Shown: positions 52,311-61,499 of the stretch, piece after piece
How positions within the stretch are numbered: the stretch's first letter is position 1
How the letters are laid out: each line of letters starts with the position of its first letter
Source: Microcaldota archaeon
Lineage (GTDB): Archaea > Micrarchaeota > Micrarchaeia > Micrarchaeales > Micrarchaeaceae
Direction: 5' to 3'
NCBI GenBank assembly: GCA_028866715.1
Contig: JAGWHO010000004.1
Span: forward strand, 21,625 to 85,624
DNA length: 64,000 bases
Program-made: the position numbers and the translations under genes
Notes under the pieces: generated by a model
What the model saw: the letters and a program-made list of their open reading frames with translations, nothing else
Told to the model about the DNA's origin: nothing
Databases searched by the model: none

Positions 52311-53489
52311 TCACTTCGGCTTTGCCGCAGTGACTATCTTTATGACGTCGCCGTCTTTGAGAACGTAATCCTTTGCCAACCTCATCTTCGTCCTTGCGTC
52401 TATCGCGTATAGCATTCCGCTTGCGATGTCTGTGTGTATCTTTGCGGCAAGGTCAAGAGCCGTAGAGCCCTTCTTTATTGGTATCGCATCAGGAAGCACG
52501 TTGCCCGAATGATCCGAATATTTTCCATCGTCTTCTACAGGATAAACGACTATGTCGTCAAGCAGCTTGAAGAGCACGCGGTTGATTGCATTCTGCACGC
52601 CAGTTCCGCCCTTGCCTACGAACGTTTTCATGTATTTCAAAGCGTCTGCCTGCTCCTTCGGAAGCTCATCTTTCAGGATCTTGAAGTCTGTCGCGCCTGG
52701 ATGGTAGTCTATTATTCCATGTTTCGCTGCCTTCCTAAGAGCGAGCTCTATTGCCGCGGAGCACGATACAACATTATCTTTGCCGAACTGCTTTTCGAGC
52801 AGCTGCACCCTTTCGGCTGAGCCTGGAGCATCCGACTTGTTCGCAAGCAGCAGTATGGGCTTGCTCCTGTTCAGCAGCGCCTCGGAAAACTTCCTTATAT
52901 CAGCGTCAGGCCACGCTATGTTTGACGTTGTTAGGAAATTAGATTCCGCGGCATTCTTTATCTCGTCTTTCGAAACTTTCAGACCTGCGAGGATCTCTGA
53001 CAGCGCATCGGTTCCGTTTGGCCTCCTTGAAAGCTGCGGCATGTGCCTCTTTATTATCGATGAAAGCCATTCCACGAGCTCGTTCCTGACAAGCCTGACA
53101 TCATCGACCGGATTTGAGTTTTCTGAGGGGTTGCCGTTTGCGTCGGTTTTGCCGCTTGCGTCAACTACCAGCATGAGCGCGTCGGCCGCAGCCAGATCGT
53201 TGAGGAATTGGTTGCCCATTCCCTTGCCATGGTGGGCGCCTTCGACAAGCCCGGCCACGTCGACAATGTTTACCGGTATGAGCCTGGTGCCGTCAACGCA
53301 AAGGGAGTTCCTTGGCCTGCACTTCACATGCAAAGACCTCTCGGCGCACTCCTTTGTCGCATACGCGACGCCTAGATTAGGGTTGATTGTTGTGAACGGG
53401 TAATCCGCGATCTCGACCTCGCTCATTGTAAGCGCTGAGAACAGCGTGCTCTTGCCCTTGTTTGGCGCACCTACGATGCCTATAAGCAT
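52311..53489 (-). CDS. Obg/YchF-family GTPase with TGS domain (archaeal type)
   Basis: A 392-residue translation-associated GTPase. G1 is GAPNKGKST (7-15), the switch I Thr is in YPFTTINPNLG, G3 is DVAGLVEGAHHGKGMGNQFL, and G4 is LLANKSDAPG. A helical insert after G3 and a C-terminal TGS domain (KGSTALDLAAKIHTDIA to DYVLKDGDVIKI) match the archaeal/eukaryotic Ygr210-like branch. It is thought to act on ribosomes. The gene lies 9 bp from the permease gene on the same strand. Confidence 0.92.
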   Translation of the reverse strand: MLIGIVGAPNKGKSTLFSALTMSEVEIADYPFTTINPNLGVAYATKECAERSLHVKCRPRNSLCVDGTRLIPVNIVDVAGLVEGAHHGKGMGNQFLNDLAAADALMLVVDASGKTDANGNPSENSNPVDDVRLVRNELVEWLSSIIKRHMPQLSRRPNGTDALSEILAGLKVSKDEIKNAAESNFLTTSNIAWPDADIRKFSEALLNRSKPILLLANKSDAPGSAERVQLLEKQFGKDNVVSCSAAIELALRKAAKHGIIDYHPGATDFKILKDELPKEQADALKYMKTFVGKGGTGVQNAINRVLFKLLDDIVVYPVEDDGKYSDHSGNVLPDAIPIKKGSTALDLAAKIHTDIASGMLYAIDARTKMRLAKDYVLKDGDVIKIVTAAKPK

Positions 53490-53498
53490 AAGAAAACC

Positions 53499-54821
53499 TC
53501 ACTTGAAGAGCTGCACGCGGATTACCTTCTTGCCTTCCATCTCGCGCAGCGAGTAGTATATCACGATCAATGACAGCGTAAGCAACACGCCTATGAGAAG
53601 CGCTATCTGCGGCATGCCTATCATGAGCGCAAGGACCGCTATTATCGTTATTACTGTCAGGTACGGGTAGAATGGGATCTTGAAACCTGTTTTGGTCTTG
53701 AGCCTTCTGTAGTGTATGACAGCAAAGCTCGTCACAAGGAACGAGAACAGGAGCCCGAAATTGCTGATTGCTGCTATGGTGAATATGTCGCCGGAGAACA
53801 GCATTATTACAGCGATTACGGCGGAGATTATTACCCCGTTGATTGCTACGTCTCTCTTTTGGTTGTACCTCCTGAGGACCTTAGGCAGCAGCCTGTCGGA
53901 ACTTATCTGATACAAAGTTCTTGACGAGCCGAGCATCATCGCAAGCGTGGCCGATGTAGTCGCGATCAGCGCGCCTATGCCAACAAGCAGGAATAGCCAT
54001 TGCGGCGCATTGACCGCCTTAAGCGCAAAGGAGAGCGGGTCTCCCGAGACTGTGAAGGAGCTCGCGGGCACGAGAAGCATGAGCGAGAACGCCACAAGCG
54101 TGTAGAGTATCATGCTTATTACTACTGATATGACAATCGATCTTGCTGCCCAGACAGCTCCGCCGCGGATCCTGCCTGTGAATGTTGATATCGCCTGGAA
54201 GCCGGTATATGCGAAGAATATCACAACGCTTGCCGCAAACAGGGAGCCGAGGCCGCTTGTTGCTGGATTGAGGGCGAAGTGGCTTGAGGGGAATCCGCCG
54301 CCTTTGTAGAATGCGACAAAGAAAGCGAACGCTATGAACACGACAAGTATCAGTATCTTTATTATGACGAGAACGAAGTCCGCGTTAGCCGCCTTCTTTA
54401 TTCCTAGAATGTTGACTATCGCAAGCGCGAATATCAGCAGGATGGCAAACGGTATGGTGTATAACGCCTCCGACATCCCCAGTATGCTCGACAGATAAGA
54501 CCCGAAGCCAGTGGCTACGACGGATATCGCAGTGGCATAGCTGAAATACAGCAGCATGCCGGTTATGAAACCCAACTCGCTACCGAATGCCTTGTACACA
54601 TAAGAGTATGATGCCCCTTTGAGGTTCGGCATTATGGTGCCGAGCTCGCCCAGGTGGAGGGCCACCAGCAGCGCGACAATTCCGACTGCAATGAAGGCTA
54701 TGAGCGCGAGAGGCCCTGCCAGGGCTATCGCAGTGCCGCTAAGTACGAATATCCCTGCGCCTATTATCGCGCCAAGGCCCACTGCCGTGGCAACCTTGAC
54801 GCTGATGCTCTTGTCTGCCAT
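53499..54821 (-). CDS. APC-family amino acid permease
   Basis: A 440-residue protein with 12 hydrophobic segments. GLGAIIGAGIFVLSGTAIA in span 1 is the unwound substrate-binding helix of the APC fold, and PNLKGASYSYVYKAFG follows span 2. It should import amino acids or similar cations by H+ or substrate exchange. The specific substrate is not readable. A YchF-type GTPase gene follows after 9 bp. Confidence 0.9.
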   Translation of the reverse strand: MADKSISVKVATAVGLGAIIGAGIFVLSGTAIALAGPLALIAFIAVGIVALLVALHLGELGTIMPNLKGASYSYVYKAFGSELGFITGMLLYFSYATAISVVATGFGSYLSSILGMSEALYTIPFAILLIFALAIVNILGIKKAANADFVLVIIKILILVVFIAFAFFVAFYKGGGFPSSHFALNPATSGLGSLFAASVVIFFAYTGFQAISTFTGRIRGGAVWAARSIVISVVISMILYTLVAFSLMLLVPASSFTVSGDPLSFALKAVNAPQWLFLLVGIGALIATTSATLAMMLGSSRTLYQISSDRLLPKVLRRYNQKRDVAINGVIISAVIAVIMLFSGDIFTIAAISNFGLLFSFLVTSFAVIHYRRLKTKTGFKIPFYPYLTVITIIAVLALMIGMPQIALLIGVLLTLSLIVIYYSLREMEGKKVIRVQLFK

Positions 54822-54897
54822 ACCGGATCGCCGATGATAGAGTATTAGAATACGCAGCTTTAAATTCTTGAACCAGCTAATATGAATTCAGTTAATT

Positions 54898-54982
54898 GCA
54901 GGGATAGCAAAGCTTGGTCAAATGTGACAGGTTCAGGGCCTGTTCCCTTAGGGGTTCGAGAGTTCAAATCTCTCTCCCTGCA
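54898..54982 (+). tRNA. tRNA-Leu (anticodon CAG)
   Basis: An 85-nt class II tRNA with a long variable arm. Acceptor GCAGGGA pairs with TCCCTGC; the anticodon arm is ACAGG-TTCAGGG-CCTGT with anticodon CAG; the variable arm is TCCCTTAGGGG; the T arm is GAGAG-TTCAAAT-CTCTC; the discriminator is A. No intron. Confidence 0.93.
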
Positions 54983-55001
54983 TATTCAAGATTAGAGAAG
55001 A

Positions 55002-55010
55002 GTTTATAGC
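55002..55010 (+). promoter_or_regulatory. Putative TATA box, leaderless TMEM175-like transcript
   Basis: GTTTATAGC is centred 26 nt before the ATG at 55032 and rules against the in-frame TTG at 55017. Confidence 0.45.
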
Positions 55011-55031
55011 GGTTTCTTGACAAGGTATTCC

Positions 55032-55646
55032 ATGCCAAAGCAGCACGACCATTCTTTCAACAAGTCCAGGATGGAGGCGCTTACCGAAGGCATCTTTGCA
55101 ACGGTAATGACGATACTGGTGCTTAGCCTTGTCGTGCCTGTGGTAACAGGCTCTGATCTTTCGCAGCAGCTTGACACAGTCATATTTTCGCTGCTGCCCG
55201 GCATACTCATATACGTCTTCAGCTTCACGGTTTTGCTAGTGATGTGGATAGGCCACAACAACATCTTCAGGTACATACACGGCATAAACCCGAGAACCCT
55301 GTGGCTGAACGGGTTCTTTCTTCTGCTTGTGGCACTTGTGCCGTTCAGCACCGCATTTCTTGGCAGGTATCCGCTGCAGCAGCCTGCCATATTCGTCTAC
55401 GGGATAAACTTCCTGCTTATAACGATAATGTTCAGGCTGTTCAATCAGTATGTAAAGGGCTATCACGGGAAGACGGACAGCGTGATGGACAGGACTTCAA
55501 GATACAATCTGATAGGATTCGTTACGTATATAGGGGCAATGGCGTTCTCGTTCGTAAGCCCGTACATAAGCATCGCATTCTTCGCGGCAGTGCCTGTCTT
55601 CTACATCTACCAGGCATTCTTCGGGATGTACAAGGACATAAGATAA
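55032..55646 (+). CDS. TMEM175/DUF1211-family membrane protein
   Basis: A 204-residue protein with about six membrane spans. The first helix motif RMEALTEGIFATVMTILVL corresponds to the R-x(3)-FSDGxFAIxxTLLVL filter-helix motif of TMEM175 potassium channels; here FSD reads LTE, which may alter conduction. Prokaryotic members are mostly homotetrameric K+ channels of about 200 residues. It is alone between tRNA-Leu and the convergent NFACT-R gene. Confidence 0.82.
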   Translation: MPKQHDHSFNKSRMEALTEGIFATVMTILVLSLVVPVVTGSDLSQQLDTVIFSLLPGILIYVFSFTVLLVMWIGHNNIFRYIHGINPRTLWLNGFFLLLVALVPFSTAFLGRYPLQQPAIFVYGINFLLITIMFRLFNQYVKGYHGKTDSVMDRTSRYNLIGFVTYIGAMAFSFVSPYISIAFFAAVPVFYIYQAFFGMYKDIR

Positions 55647-55647
55647 G

Positions 55648-56427
55648 TCATTTGTGCGGCTCTATCTTGAAAGTGCCGTTTGGCAGCTGTCTCATCACAT
55701 TGTCAAGATCTTCGTAACCTAGCGTCTGCATTACTTTCTTTGCCGCGTCCGATTTCTTTAGGTTGCCTTGGGTAATCGTGGCATATGCGCTCTTCAGGCC
55801 AAGCTTCACAAAAGTTGCCATCGGAACAGTCCGCAATTCACCGTCAGCGACATACATCGCAAGGTTTAGCGTCATGCTCCTGAACCATTCCCTTTCTCCG
55901 GTAAGCAGGAAGCTTCCTGTCCCCAATGAGCCCTTGCTCGTGGACTTGCTCACCTGGTTCCTTCTCATGGCATAGACGTCAACGCTTCTGAGCATCTCCT
56001 CCCACGCCCTTGAGTAGCAAGCAGCGAACTGCGCGACTTCCTCTCTAACATCTGCGGGCGATGAGGTCCCGTCGATCAGTATAACGGCTGACGCGCCGAA
56101 TATGTCCGCATGAAAGAATAGGTCTTTTTCCTCGAAGTGCTTTGAGTTGAGCTGCTCGTTCTGGTGCGCGTCCCTGCCACCTATGGCAAGCATGTTGTTG
56201 CTTGTGTAGAACCAGTGAAACTTCTCGTACCACTTCTTCTCTGTTGTCTTGACTACGCGTTTCTCCTTCTTCTCTGAGGGCTTCGCCTCATGTTCTGCAA
56301 GACGTTTCTCGAGGATTTTGATTGCCTTCTCTGCCCCGGCCTTCTTCTGGTTGAGCTTCTTCGACTTATTGTAGTAGTCGTTCGCATTCTCCTGGGCCGA
56401 CTTCTTGTAGTCGATCTTTATTTTCAT
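55648..56427 (-). CDS. NFACT-R (RqcH C-terminal-like) protein
   Basis: A 259-residue protein. A charged coiled-coil-like region (residues 15-75, including KLNQKKAGAEKAIKILEKRL) is followed by the NFACT-R/DUF814 domain: KWYEKFHWFYTSNNMLAIGG, GRDAHQNEQL, LFFHADIFGASAVIL, and MTLNLAMYVADGEL. Full RqcH/NEMF proteins are over 550 residues with an N-terminal NFACT-N domain that binds ribosomes; that part is missing here and not nearby. The start is the ATG at 56427; upstream codons in the same frame are the other frame of secE. It follows secE after 2 bp. Confidence 0.85.
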   Translation of the reverse strand: MKIKIDYKKSAQENANDYYNKSKKLNQKKAGAEKAIKILEKRLAEHEAKPSEKKEKRVVKTTEKKWYEKFHWFYTSNNMLAIGGRDAHQNEQLNSKHFEEKDLFFHADIFGASAVILIDGTSSPADVREEVAQFAACYSRAWEEMLRSVDVYAMRRNQVSKSTSKGSLGTGSFLLTGEREWFRSMTLNLAMYVADGELRTVPMATFVKLGLKSAYATITQGNLKKSDAAKKVMQTLGYEDLDNVMRQLPNGTFKIEPHK

Positions 56428-56429
56428 GA

Positions 56430-56627
56430 TCAGAGCACGCTTAACGAGCCAGAAATAGCAAGCGAGACTATGAGGCCTATGACGAAGCCCATTGCGCCGA
56501 TTATAAGTATGCCTATTATTATCAGCTTGGCGCTCCTCTTGAACTCCTCGTTCGTGGGCTTGTAGCTGATGCTCAGGACATGCCTTGAATTGTCGATGAA
56601 CATCTTGAGACGCTGAGCGATAGCCAT
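56430..56627 (-). CDS. secE: Preprotein translocase subunit SecE / Sec61-gamma
   Basis: A 65-residue subunit of the SecYE-beta channel. The amphipathic helix RLKMFIDNSRHVLSISYKPT is followed by NEEFKRSAKLIIIGIL, the usual KPTxxEF junction, and one membrane span. In many archaea spt5 and ribosomal genes follow secE; here the NFACT-R gene follows after 2 bp. The AT-rich spacer before it is shared with the divergent thiI gene. Confidence 0.92.
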   Translation of the reverse strand: MAIAQRLKMFIDNSRHVLSISYKPTNEEFKRSAKLIIIGILIIGAMGFVIGLIVSLAISGSLSVL

Positions 56628-56663
56628 TTATTCTGCACCTTCCTAACACTGATTGATTGTAAA

Positions 56664-56675
56664 TCATATTTATCA
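56664..56675. promoter_or_regulatory. Putative TATA region shared by secE and thiI
   Basis: TCATATTTATCA at 56664-56675 lies about 28 nt before the ATG at 56698 (thiI) and, on the other strand (TGATAAATATGA), about 40 nt before the secE start. Confidence 0.35.
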
Positions 56676-56697
56676 CTCATCCTTTTAAATGGTACCT

Positions 56698-57843
56698 ATG
56701 ACGGCTTACAAACATGTGACTATACACTTCGGAGAGATATGGCTCAGGGGCAAGAATAGGGGCTCGTTCATAGACCAGCTCCATGCGAACATAAGGAAGG
56801 CGCTGGCCGACGAGAGGTATCTCAGGCTGACGAAGAAGAGGGACAGGTTCGTGCTCCAGCTCTCAAAGGGCTCGGACATGGAATCGATATCAAATAAGCT
56901 TAGGAACGTGTTCGGCATAAGCTGGTTCGCCCCTGTTGCCGTTGCAAAGAACAACCTGAAGAGCATAGAGGCGACTGCCAATTCCATGCTTGCAAAGAAA
57001 GATACTGTCAGGATAGTCGCAAGCAGGACAGACAAGAGCACAAAGTTCAATTCGCCTGCGATAGTGACCCATTTCATAAAGGCAAAGAAGCTGAAATTCA
57101 ACATAGACAAGAACGCAAAGAAAACATTGTGGATAAACGTGACTGAAGATGGGACGTTCATGTTCACGCAAAAGACAGAGGGGCTCAGGGGCCTTCCTGT
57201 CGGGTCTTCCGGAAAAGCCATAATCCTGTTGTCAGGGGGGATTGACTCTCCTGTGGCATCATACTATGCCATGAAACGAGGCTTGTATCCAGTTTACCTG
57301 CACGTCCATGGGTTCCCGACGAACGAAGACGCGAAGAACACCAAGATAAAGGACCTTGTCAAGGCGCTATCGAAGTACTCTGCCAATCCCAAGCTGTATC
57401 TGGTGCCGGCTCATGTGTTCCAGTCATCGATAATGCAGATACCCAAGAAGTTCGAGCTTGTCCTTTTTAAGAGATTTATCTACAACATTGCAGAGAGCAT
57501 CGCTGAGAAGGAGAAAGCAGACTGCATAGTAACTGGCGAGAGCCTTGGCCAGGTCGCATCGCAGACGGTCAAGAACATGAAGGCATCGGAGCAAGGAATA
57601 GATACGCTCATTATCAGGCCGCTTATAGGCTTTGACAAACAGGAGATAATAGACGAGGCGCGAGAGATGGGCACCTTCGAGATATCGATAAGGCCTTACA
57701 GGGACGTGTGTTCCATTGCGGCGAGGAACCCGGCAACAGGCACAAATGCAAAGCTCATAGACAGGCTTTACAAGCAGGCAAAGCTCTCTTCTGCGCTTGG
57801 CAGGACGATGAAAAAGGTAGAGGCAGTCACTTTTGAGCTGTGA
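56698..57843 (+). CDS. thiI: tRNA 4-thiouridine synthase ThiI
   Basis: Uses ATP and persulfide sulfur to make 4-thiouridine at tRNA position 8. The N-terminal ferredoxin-like and THUMP regions (residues about 1-165, starting HVTIHFGEIWLRGKNRGSF) are followed by the PP-loop ATP pyrophosphatase motif ILLSGGIDSPVASYYAMKRG and TGESLGQVASQT. There is no rhodanese domain, as is usual in archaea. The ATG at 56698 is preferred over 56689 by promoter spacing. It overlaps the convergent rio1 gene by 17 bp. Confidence 0.92.
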   Translation: MTAYKHVTIHFGEIWLRGKNRGSFIDQLHANIRKALADERYLRLTKKRDRFVLQLSKGSDMESISNKLRNVFGISWFAPVAVAKNNLKSIEATANSMLAKKDTVRIVASRTDKSTKFNSPAIVTHFIKAKKLKFNIDKNAKKTLWINVTEDGTFMFTQKTEGLRGLPVGSSGKAIILLSGGIDSPVASYYAMKRGLYPVYLHVHGFPTNEDAKNTKIKDLVKALSKYSANPKLYLVPAHVFQSSIMQIPKKFELVLFKRFIYNIAESIAEKEKADCIVTGESLGQVASQTVKNMKASEQGIDTLIIRPLIGFDKQEIIDEAREMGTFEISIRPYRDVCSIAARNPATGTNAKLIDRLYKQAKLSSALGRTMKKVEAVTFEL

Positions 57844-58603
57844 TGCGCTCCATCGCATCAGCAAAATCCCTTTCTATCATGTACTTGTGCGCAAAGTAGT
57901 GCAGGATGTTTCCTACGTCCCTCTCAAGGAACATCATCGCATTGGGGTGCTTCAGCACCACGCTCTGACCCATGTCTATTATGAACGGCTTCCCGTCCTT
58001 GATCAATATGTTGTATTCGCTCAGGTCCGCATGCACCAGACCGGCCTTGTACAGCCTTTTTACCTGCTCCAGTATCTGGTCAAGGACCTGTTCGGCATTG
58101 TCAAGGTAAATTTTCCTCAACTGCTCTGCAGGAGTGCCCTCCTCGTCGCCTATGAACTCCATTGCCAGTATCGTCCCATTGAACATATATGGTTCGGGCG
58201 CGCTGACTCGCTGCGACCTTGCCATATGGAGGTTGCCGAACTCCTTCTTGCACCATATCTTCACTATCTCGGCCTTGGACTTGCTTATTCGGTTGAAGCG
58301 CGTGTCTCCTATTATGTAGTCTGCCATGTTGTAAAATGAAGATGTCTCTACCCTGAAGAACTTTAGGATGACGTACCGCTTGCCCTTGACCGCGTCTGCG
58401 CTGCCGGCTGTGGCAAGATACACGTCGGACTCCTTGCCCTTCGCTATTGGGAACTTAAGCTCCTCTATCATGCCCTTGTTGAAGAACTTGCTCAGGTATA
58501 CCATGGTCTGGTCGTCAAAGATGCCTGTGTCTACCTTCCTCTGCTCCTTGAGCATGTGCTTCTCTCTGAGAGGCCTCTTCCTCTTGCCGAGCCTTCTAGC
58601 CAA
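57827..58603 (-). CDS. rio1: RIO1-family serine protein kinase
   Basis: A 258-residue atypical kinase used in small-subunit ribosome maturation. The ATP loop is IAKGKESDVYLA, the catalytic Lys is in YVILKFFRV, the RIO1-type hinge is GTILAMEFIGDEEG, the catalytic loop is LVHADLSEYNIL, and the metal Asp is in FIIDMGQSV. The STGSG-type flexible loop region is as in RIO1, not RIO2 (no N-terminal winged helix). It stands with NMD3 and other ribosome-related genes within 5 kb. Confidence 0.93.
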   Translation of the reverse strand: MARRLGKRKRPLREKHMLKEQRKVDTGIFDDQTMVYLSKFFNKGMIEELKFPIAKGKESDVYLATAGSADAVKGKRYVILKFFRVETSSFYNMADYIIGDTRFNRISKSKAEIVKIWCKKEFGNLHMARSQRVSAPEPYMFNGTILAMEFIGDEEGTPAEQLRKIYLDNAEQVLDQILEQVKRLYKAGLVHADLSEYNILIKDGKPFIIDMGQSVVLKHPNAMMFLERDVGNILHYFAHKYMIERDFADAMERITAQK

Positions 58604-58739
58604 TGTACCACTATGTTTAGAATATCATTCAGAATGCCTTTTAAAGCTATATTCCGAATATATACCAACGAAGGAATACGCATAAAAGCGGTTTCTTCCC
58701 TTTAATCTAAGCCATTATCTGAAATGCTGACTGGTTTTG

Positions 58740-59894
58740 ATGGTAGGCAACATGTATGAGAGCAAGCGCTACAAGCTATTCATAGCTGTGCCGATAGCCA
58801 TGCTTCTCATTAGTTTGTATTTCATACCGCATCTGCAGCTTGACCAATCGTTGAGAGGAGGGGTCAACATCAACGTTCAGACAAATGCTACTCTCAATGT
58901 TCAGCAGATAACGTCTCAGATAAACTCGAAAGTCCCTGGCGCACAGGCAAGCGTCTCAGCTTCGCCTGGAGGGTTATCTATAATACTGACATCAAATGCA
59001 AGCCTCTCGAATGTGCAGCTCTACGCCGGAAACCTTTACTCCGATTACTCGAATTACTCGGCATATGCGCTCAACGTTACAAGGGCGCAGACTCAACTGT
59101 CGCTACAACCGAACAACTCGACCCTTCAGACATACATAACGCAGCAGAGGAACAACCAACAGAAGAGCGCATCTGCAATGCTCAACGACTTTTCGCTTGT
59201 ATCAGATAACGCCAAGCAGCTTACAGGCCAACCCTTGACGTACAATCAGAGCGACATAAGCACCATGCTAAGTTCAGCCAACTCGGGGCTTAAGCAGGCA
59301 AGCGCCGCCTATGAATCAGGCGTTCTCTCCACTTTACATAGCTTGATACCATTCACAGTTTATTCCTATCAGCCGTTTGGAGCGACATTGAGTGCACAGT
59401 ACCTGCAGGACACGCAAACGATAATCATAACGGCATTCGTACTAGTGGCAATTGCTGTGCTTGTTGTATTCAGGACTGTTGTGCCATCATTCTCGGTTGT
59501 ATTCGGAGCGGCAAACGACATAATCGTAGCGCTTGGCGCCATGGCGATATTCGGGATACCGATAGGCATCGCATCGATAGGCGGAATACTCATGCTGATA
59601 GGTTATGCAATCGATACAGACATGCTCGCAGCTATAAGGATCCTGAAGAGAAAGGAGGGAACCACGGCAGAGAGAGCGCACGCAGCCATGAAGACAGGAA
59701 CCACGATGACGTTCTCTGCAATAATAGCATTCGGAGTGCTGTTCATAGTGTCATACATTGCGTTCATACCCACGTTCTACGAGATATCTGCAGTAGTGCT
59801 TGCAGGACTTGTGGCGGACCTTGCGATAACGTGGCTTGGCAACGTGCCCATGATACTATGGTACAAGCACAGGAAAGAGGCTAGAGCGCAATGA
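58740..59894 (+). CDS. secF: Protein-export membrane protein SecF
   Basis: Partner of SecD in proton-driven protein export. A first span, then an outside domain of about 170 residues rich in Asn/Gln/Ser with sequons, then five spans carrying LGAMAIFGIPIGIASIGG and LIGYAIDTDMLAAIRILKRK, the archaeal SecF signature. The outside domain is larger than in bacterial SecF. ATG at 58740 is used; a TTG precedes it. secD overlaps its end by 4 bp. Confidence 0.92.
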   Translation: MVGNMYESKRYKLFIAVPIAMLLISLYFIPHLQLDQSLRGGVNINVQTNATLNVQQITSQINSKVPGAQASVSASPGGLSIILTSNASLSNVQLYAGNLYSDYSNYSAYALNVTRAQTQLSLQPNNSTLQTYITQQRNNQQKSASAMLNDFSLVSDNAKQLTGQPLTYNQSDISTMLSSANSGLKQASAAYESGVLSTLHSLIPFTVYSYQPFGATLSAQYLQDTQTIIITAFVLVAIAVLVVFRTVVPSFSVVFGAANDIIVALGAMAIFGIPIGIASIGGILMLIGYAIDTDMLAAIRILKRKEGTTAERAHAAMKTGTTMTFSAIIAFGVLFIVSYIAFIPTFYEISAVVLAGLVADLAITWLGNVPMILWYKHRKEARAQ

Positions 59895-61486
59895 ACACAT
59901 CATACTTGAAAGACAGAAGGATTCTCACGCTGTTCGCGATAGTCGCGATACTGGCCATTCTTGACGTACATTACGGCATACACTTCGGAATCGAGTTCGC
60001 TGGAGGTACGCAGATACCCATTACGCTGACACAACCGGCCAACACCAGCACAATGCAGGCGCTGCAGAGCGATCTGCAGCAAAGGGCGTCCACATTCGGC
60101 CTGAAGCAGGTAAAGACAGAGCCGATAGGCGATTCGCTGATATACCTTCAGATAGCGACTGTGTCGCAATCAGAGATTAACCAGACAATCGGGATAATAC
60201 AAAACCAAGGCATATTCCAAGGGATAGTGGCGGGCAAGGTTGCGGTCAACGGCACAGGCATCCTGCACGGAAGCATAGGCCAGGTACCGCCTCAGCAGAT
60301 CAATAACTCTGTAGTCGAATGGGCAGTAAACTTCTATCTTACGCAAAATGCCGCGAACTACTTCGCAAAGCAGGCATTCGGACAGGCAAACCAGCCGCTG
60401 TACCTGTTCCTCAACAGACCGCAGTCCACCGTAATACTGATAAACTCCTCCATTCTCGGAGGCAAGAGCTCTGGCCTGAGCCCTGCCCAGGCATTGACGA
60501 TAATGCAGCAGGCGCTGCGGCTCGGCAACCAGTCCATACCTGTGCTATCCGTCTCAGGCAACAACGCGAGCATCAGCTCTGTTGAGAGCTTCTTCACGAC
60601 AAGCAAGGGCAAGTACAATACCGTGATTGCGAGCAAGAACATCAACTCTTCGCTCATATCGCTTCTCGAAAGCGAGAATTATACCGTAAAGCTGGAATCA
60701 AACGCCAACATGACCCCGCAGTACATAAGGCTTACATCGAACAACAGCCTTGTGGCGACATCAACGATAATAAACGCATGGCCTGTAGTAGGCCTGCTCT
60801 CCGCCCCAGTCCTTAACCCGCAGGTAACTAACGGCAACGTGACGCAATCGTACCAGATATCAGGACCATCACCATCAAACCTCTCGCTCACGGGCAAGGT
60901 AAACTTCGCGCAGAACCAGACGAAACAGATTGCAAGCATATTGAGCGGCGGCGCGCTGCCGGTAGCCGTTGTAGTGGGCACACCCACTACGTTCCCAGCA
61001 TCGCTGGGCAAGCACTTCCTGTACGTTAGCGCAGAGGCTGGGGTCATTGCCGTTATAGCCGTCTCAGCATTCATCATACTCAAGTACAGAAAGATATTCC
61101 TTGTAACTCCGATATTGCTCACGACATTCGCAGAGCTGTTCATAATATTCTCGATAATAGGGCTCATAGGAACAATCGACCTTGCGGCAGTTGCGGGAAT
61201 GATAGCCGTTGTAGGAACCGGAGTTGATGCCCAAATCATAATAACAGACGAGATCCTTGTCAGGCGCTCCGGAGGCGAAACCTCGACCAAGAGCCTGCTC
61301 GGGAACGCTTTCTACATAATATGGATGGATGCTGCGCTGCTGATAATAGCCATGCTCCCGCTGTTCTTCTCGACGTCGCTGGTTGACGTCATCGGTTTCT
61401 CAGAATCCACGATAATAGGCGCGCTGCTCGGCGTCCTGATAACGAGGCCGGCATACAGCGCAATCCTCAGCAAGCACTTTACATGA
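59891..61486 (+). CDS. secD: Protein-export membrane protein SecD
   Basis: A 531-residue SecD. After the first span comes the motif GIHFGIEFAGGTQIPITL, the substrate-binding P1 domain (residues about 40-350), and five spans with AVVGTGVDAQIIITDEIL and the last pair ending YSAILSKHFT. The order secF-secD in one ATGA-coupled operon is an archaeal arrangement. Its stop codon contains the start of a short out-of-frame ATG just before nmd3. Confidence 0.93.
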   Translation: MNTSYLKDRRILTLFAIVAILAILDVHYGIHFGIEFAGGTQIPITLTQPANTSTMQALQSDLQQRASTFGLKQVKTEPIGDSLIYLQIATVSQSEINQTIGIIQNQGIFQGIVAGKVAVNGTGILHGSIGQVPPQQINNSVVEWAVNFYLTQNAANYFAKQAFGQANQPLYLFLNRPQSTVILINSSILGGKSSGLSPAQALTIMQQALRLGNQSIPVLSVSGNNASISSVESFFTTSKGKYNTVIASKNINSSLISLLESENYTVKLESNANMTPQYIRLTSNNSLVATSTIINAWPVVGLLSAPVLNPQVTNGNVTQSYQISGPSPSNLSLTGKVNFAQNQTKQIASILSGGALPVAVVVGTPTTFPASLGKHFLYVSAEAGVIAVIAVSAFIILKYRKIFLVTPILLTTFAELFIIFSIIGLIGTIDLAAVAGMIAVVGTGVDAQIIITDEILVRRSGGETSTKSLLGNAFYIIWMDAALLIIAMLPLFFSTSLVDVIGFSESTIIGALLGVLITRPAYSAILSKHFT

Positions 61487-61499
61487 TCAAGGTGATCCC

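Noticed and set aside
56428..56676. Extension of the NFACT-R frame by 83 codons upstream
   Set aside because: These codons are the alternate frame of secE and read as an unstructured Arg/His/Gln-rich stretch; the ATG at 56427 starts the conserved protein.
60679..61290. Open frame of 203 codons antisense to secD
   Set aside because: Covers conserved secD membrane segments in the other frame; the composition is that of a shadow frame.
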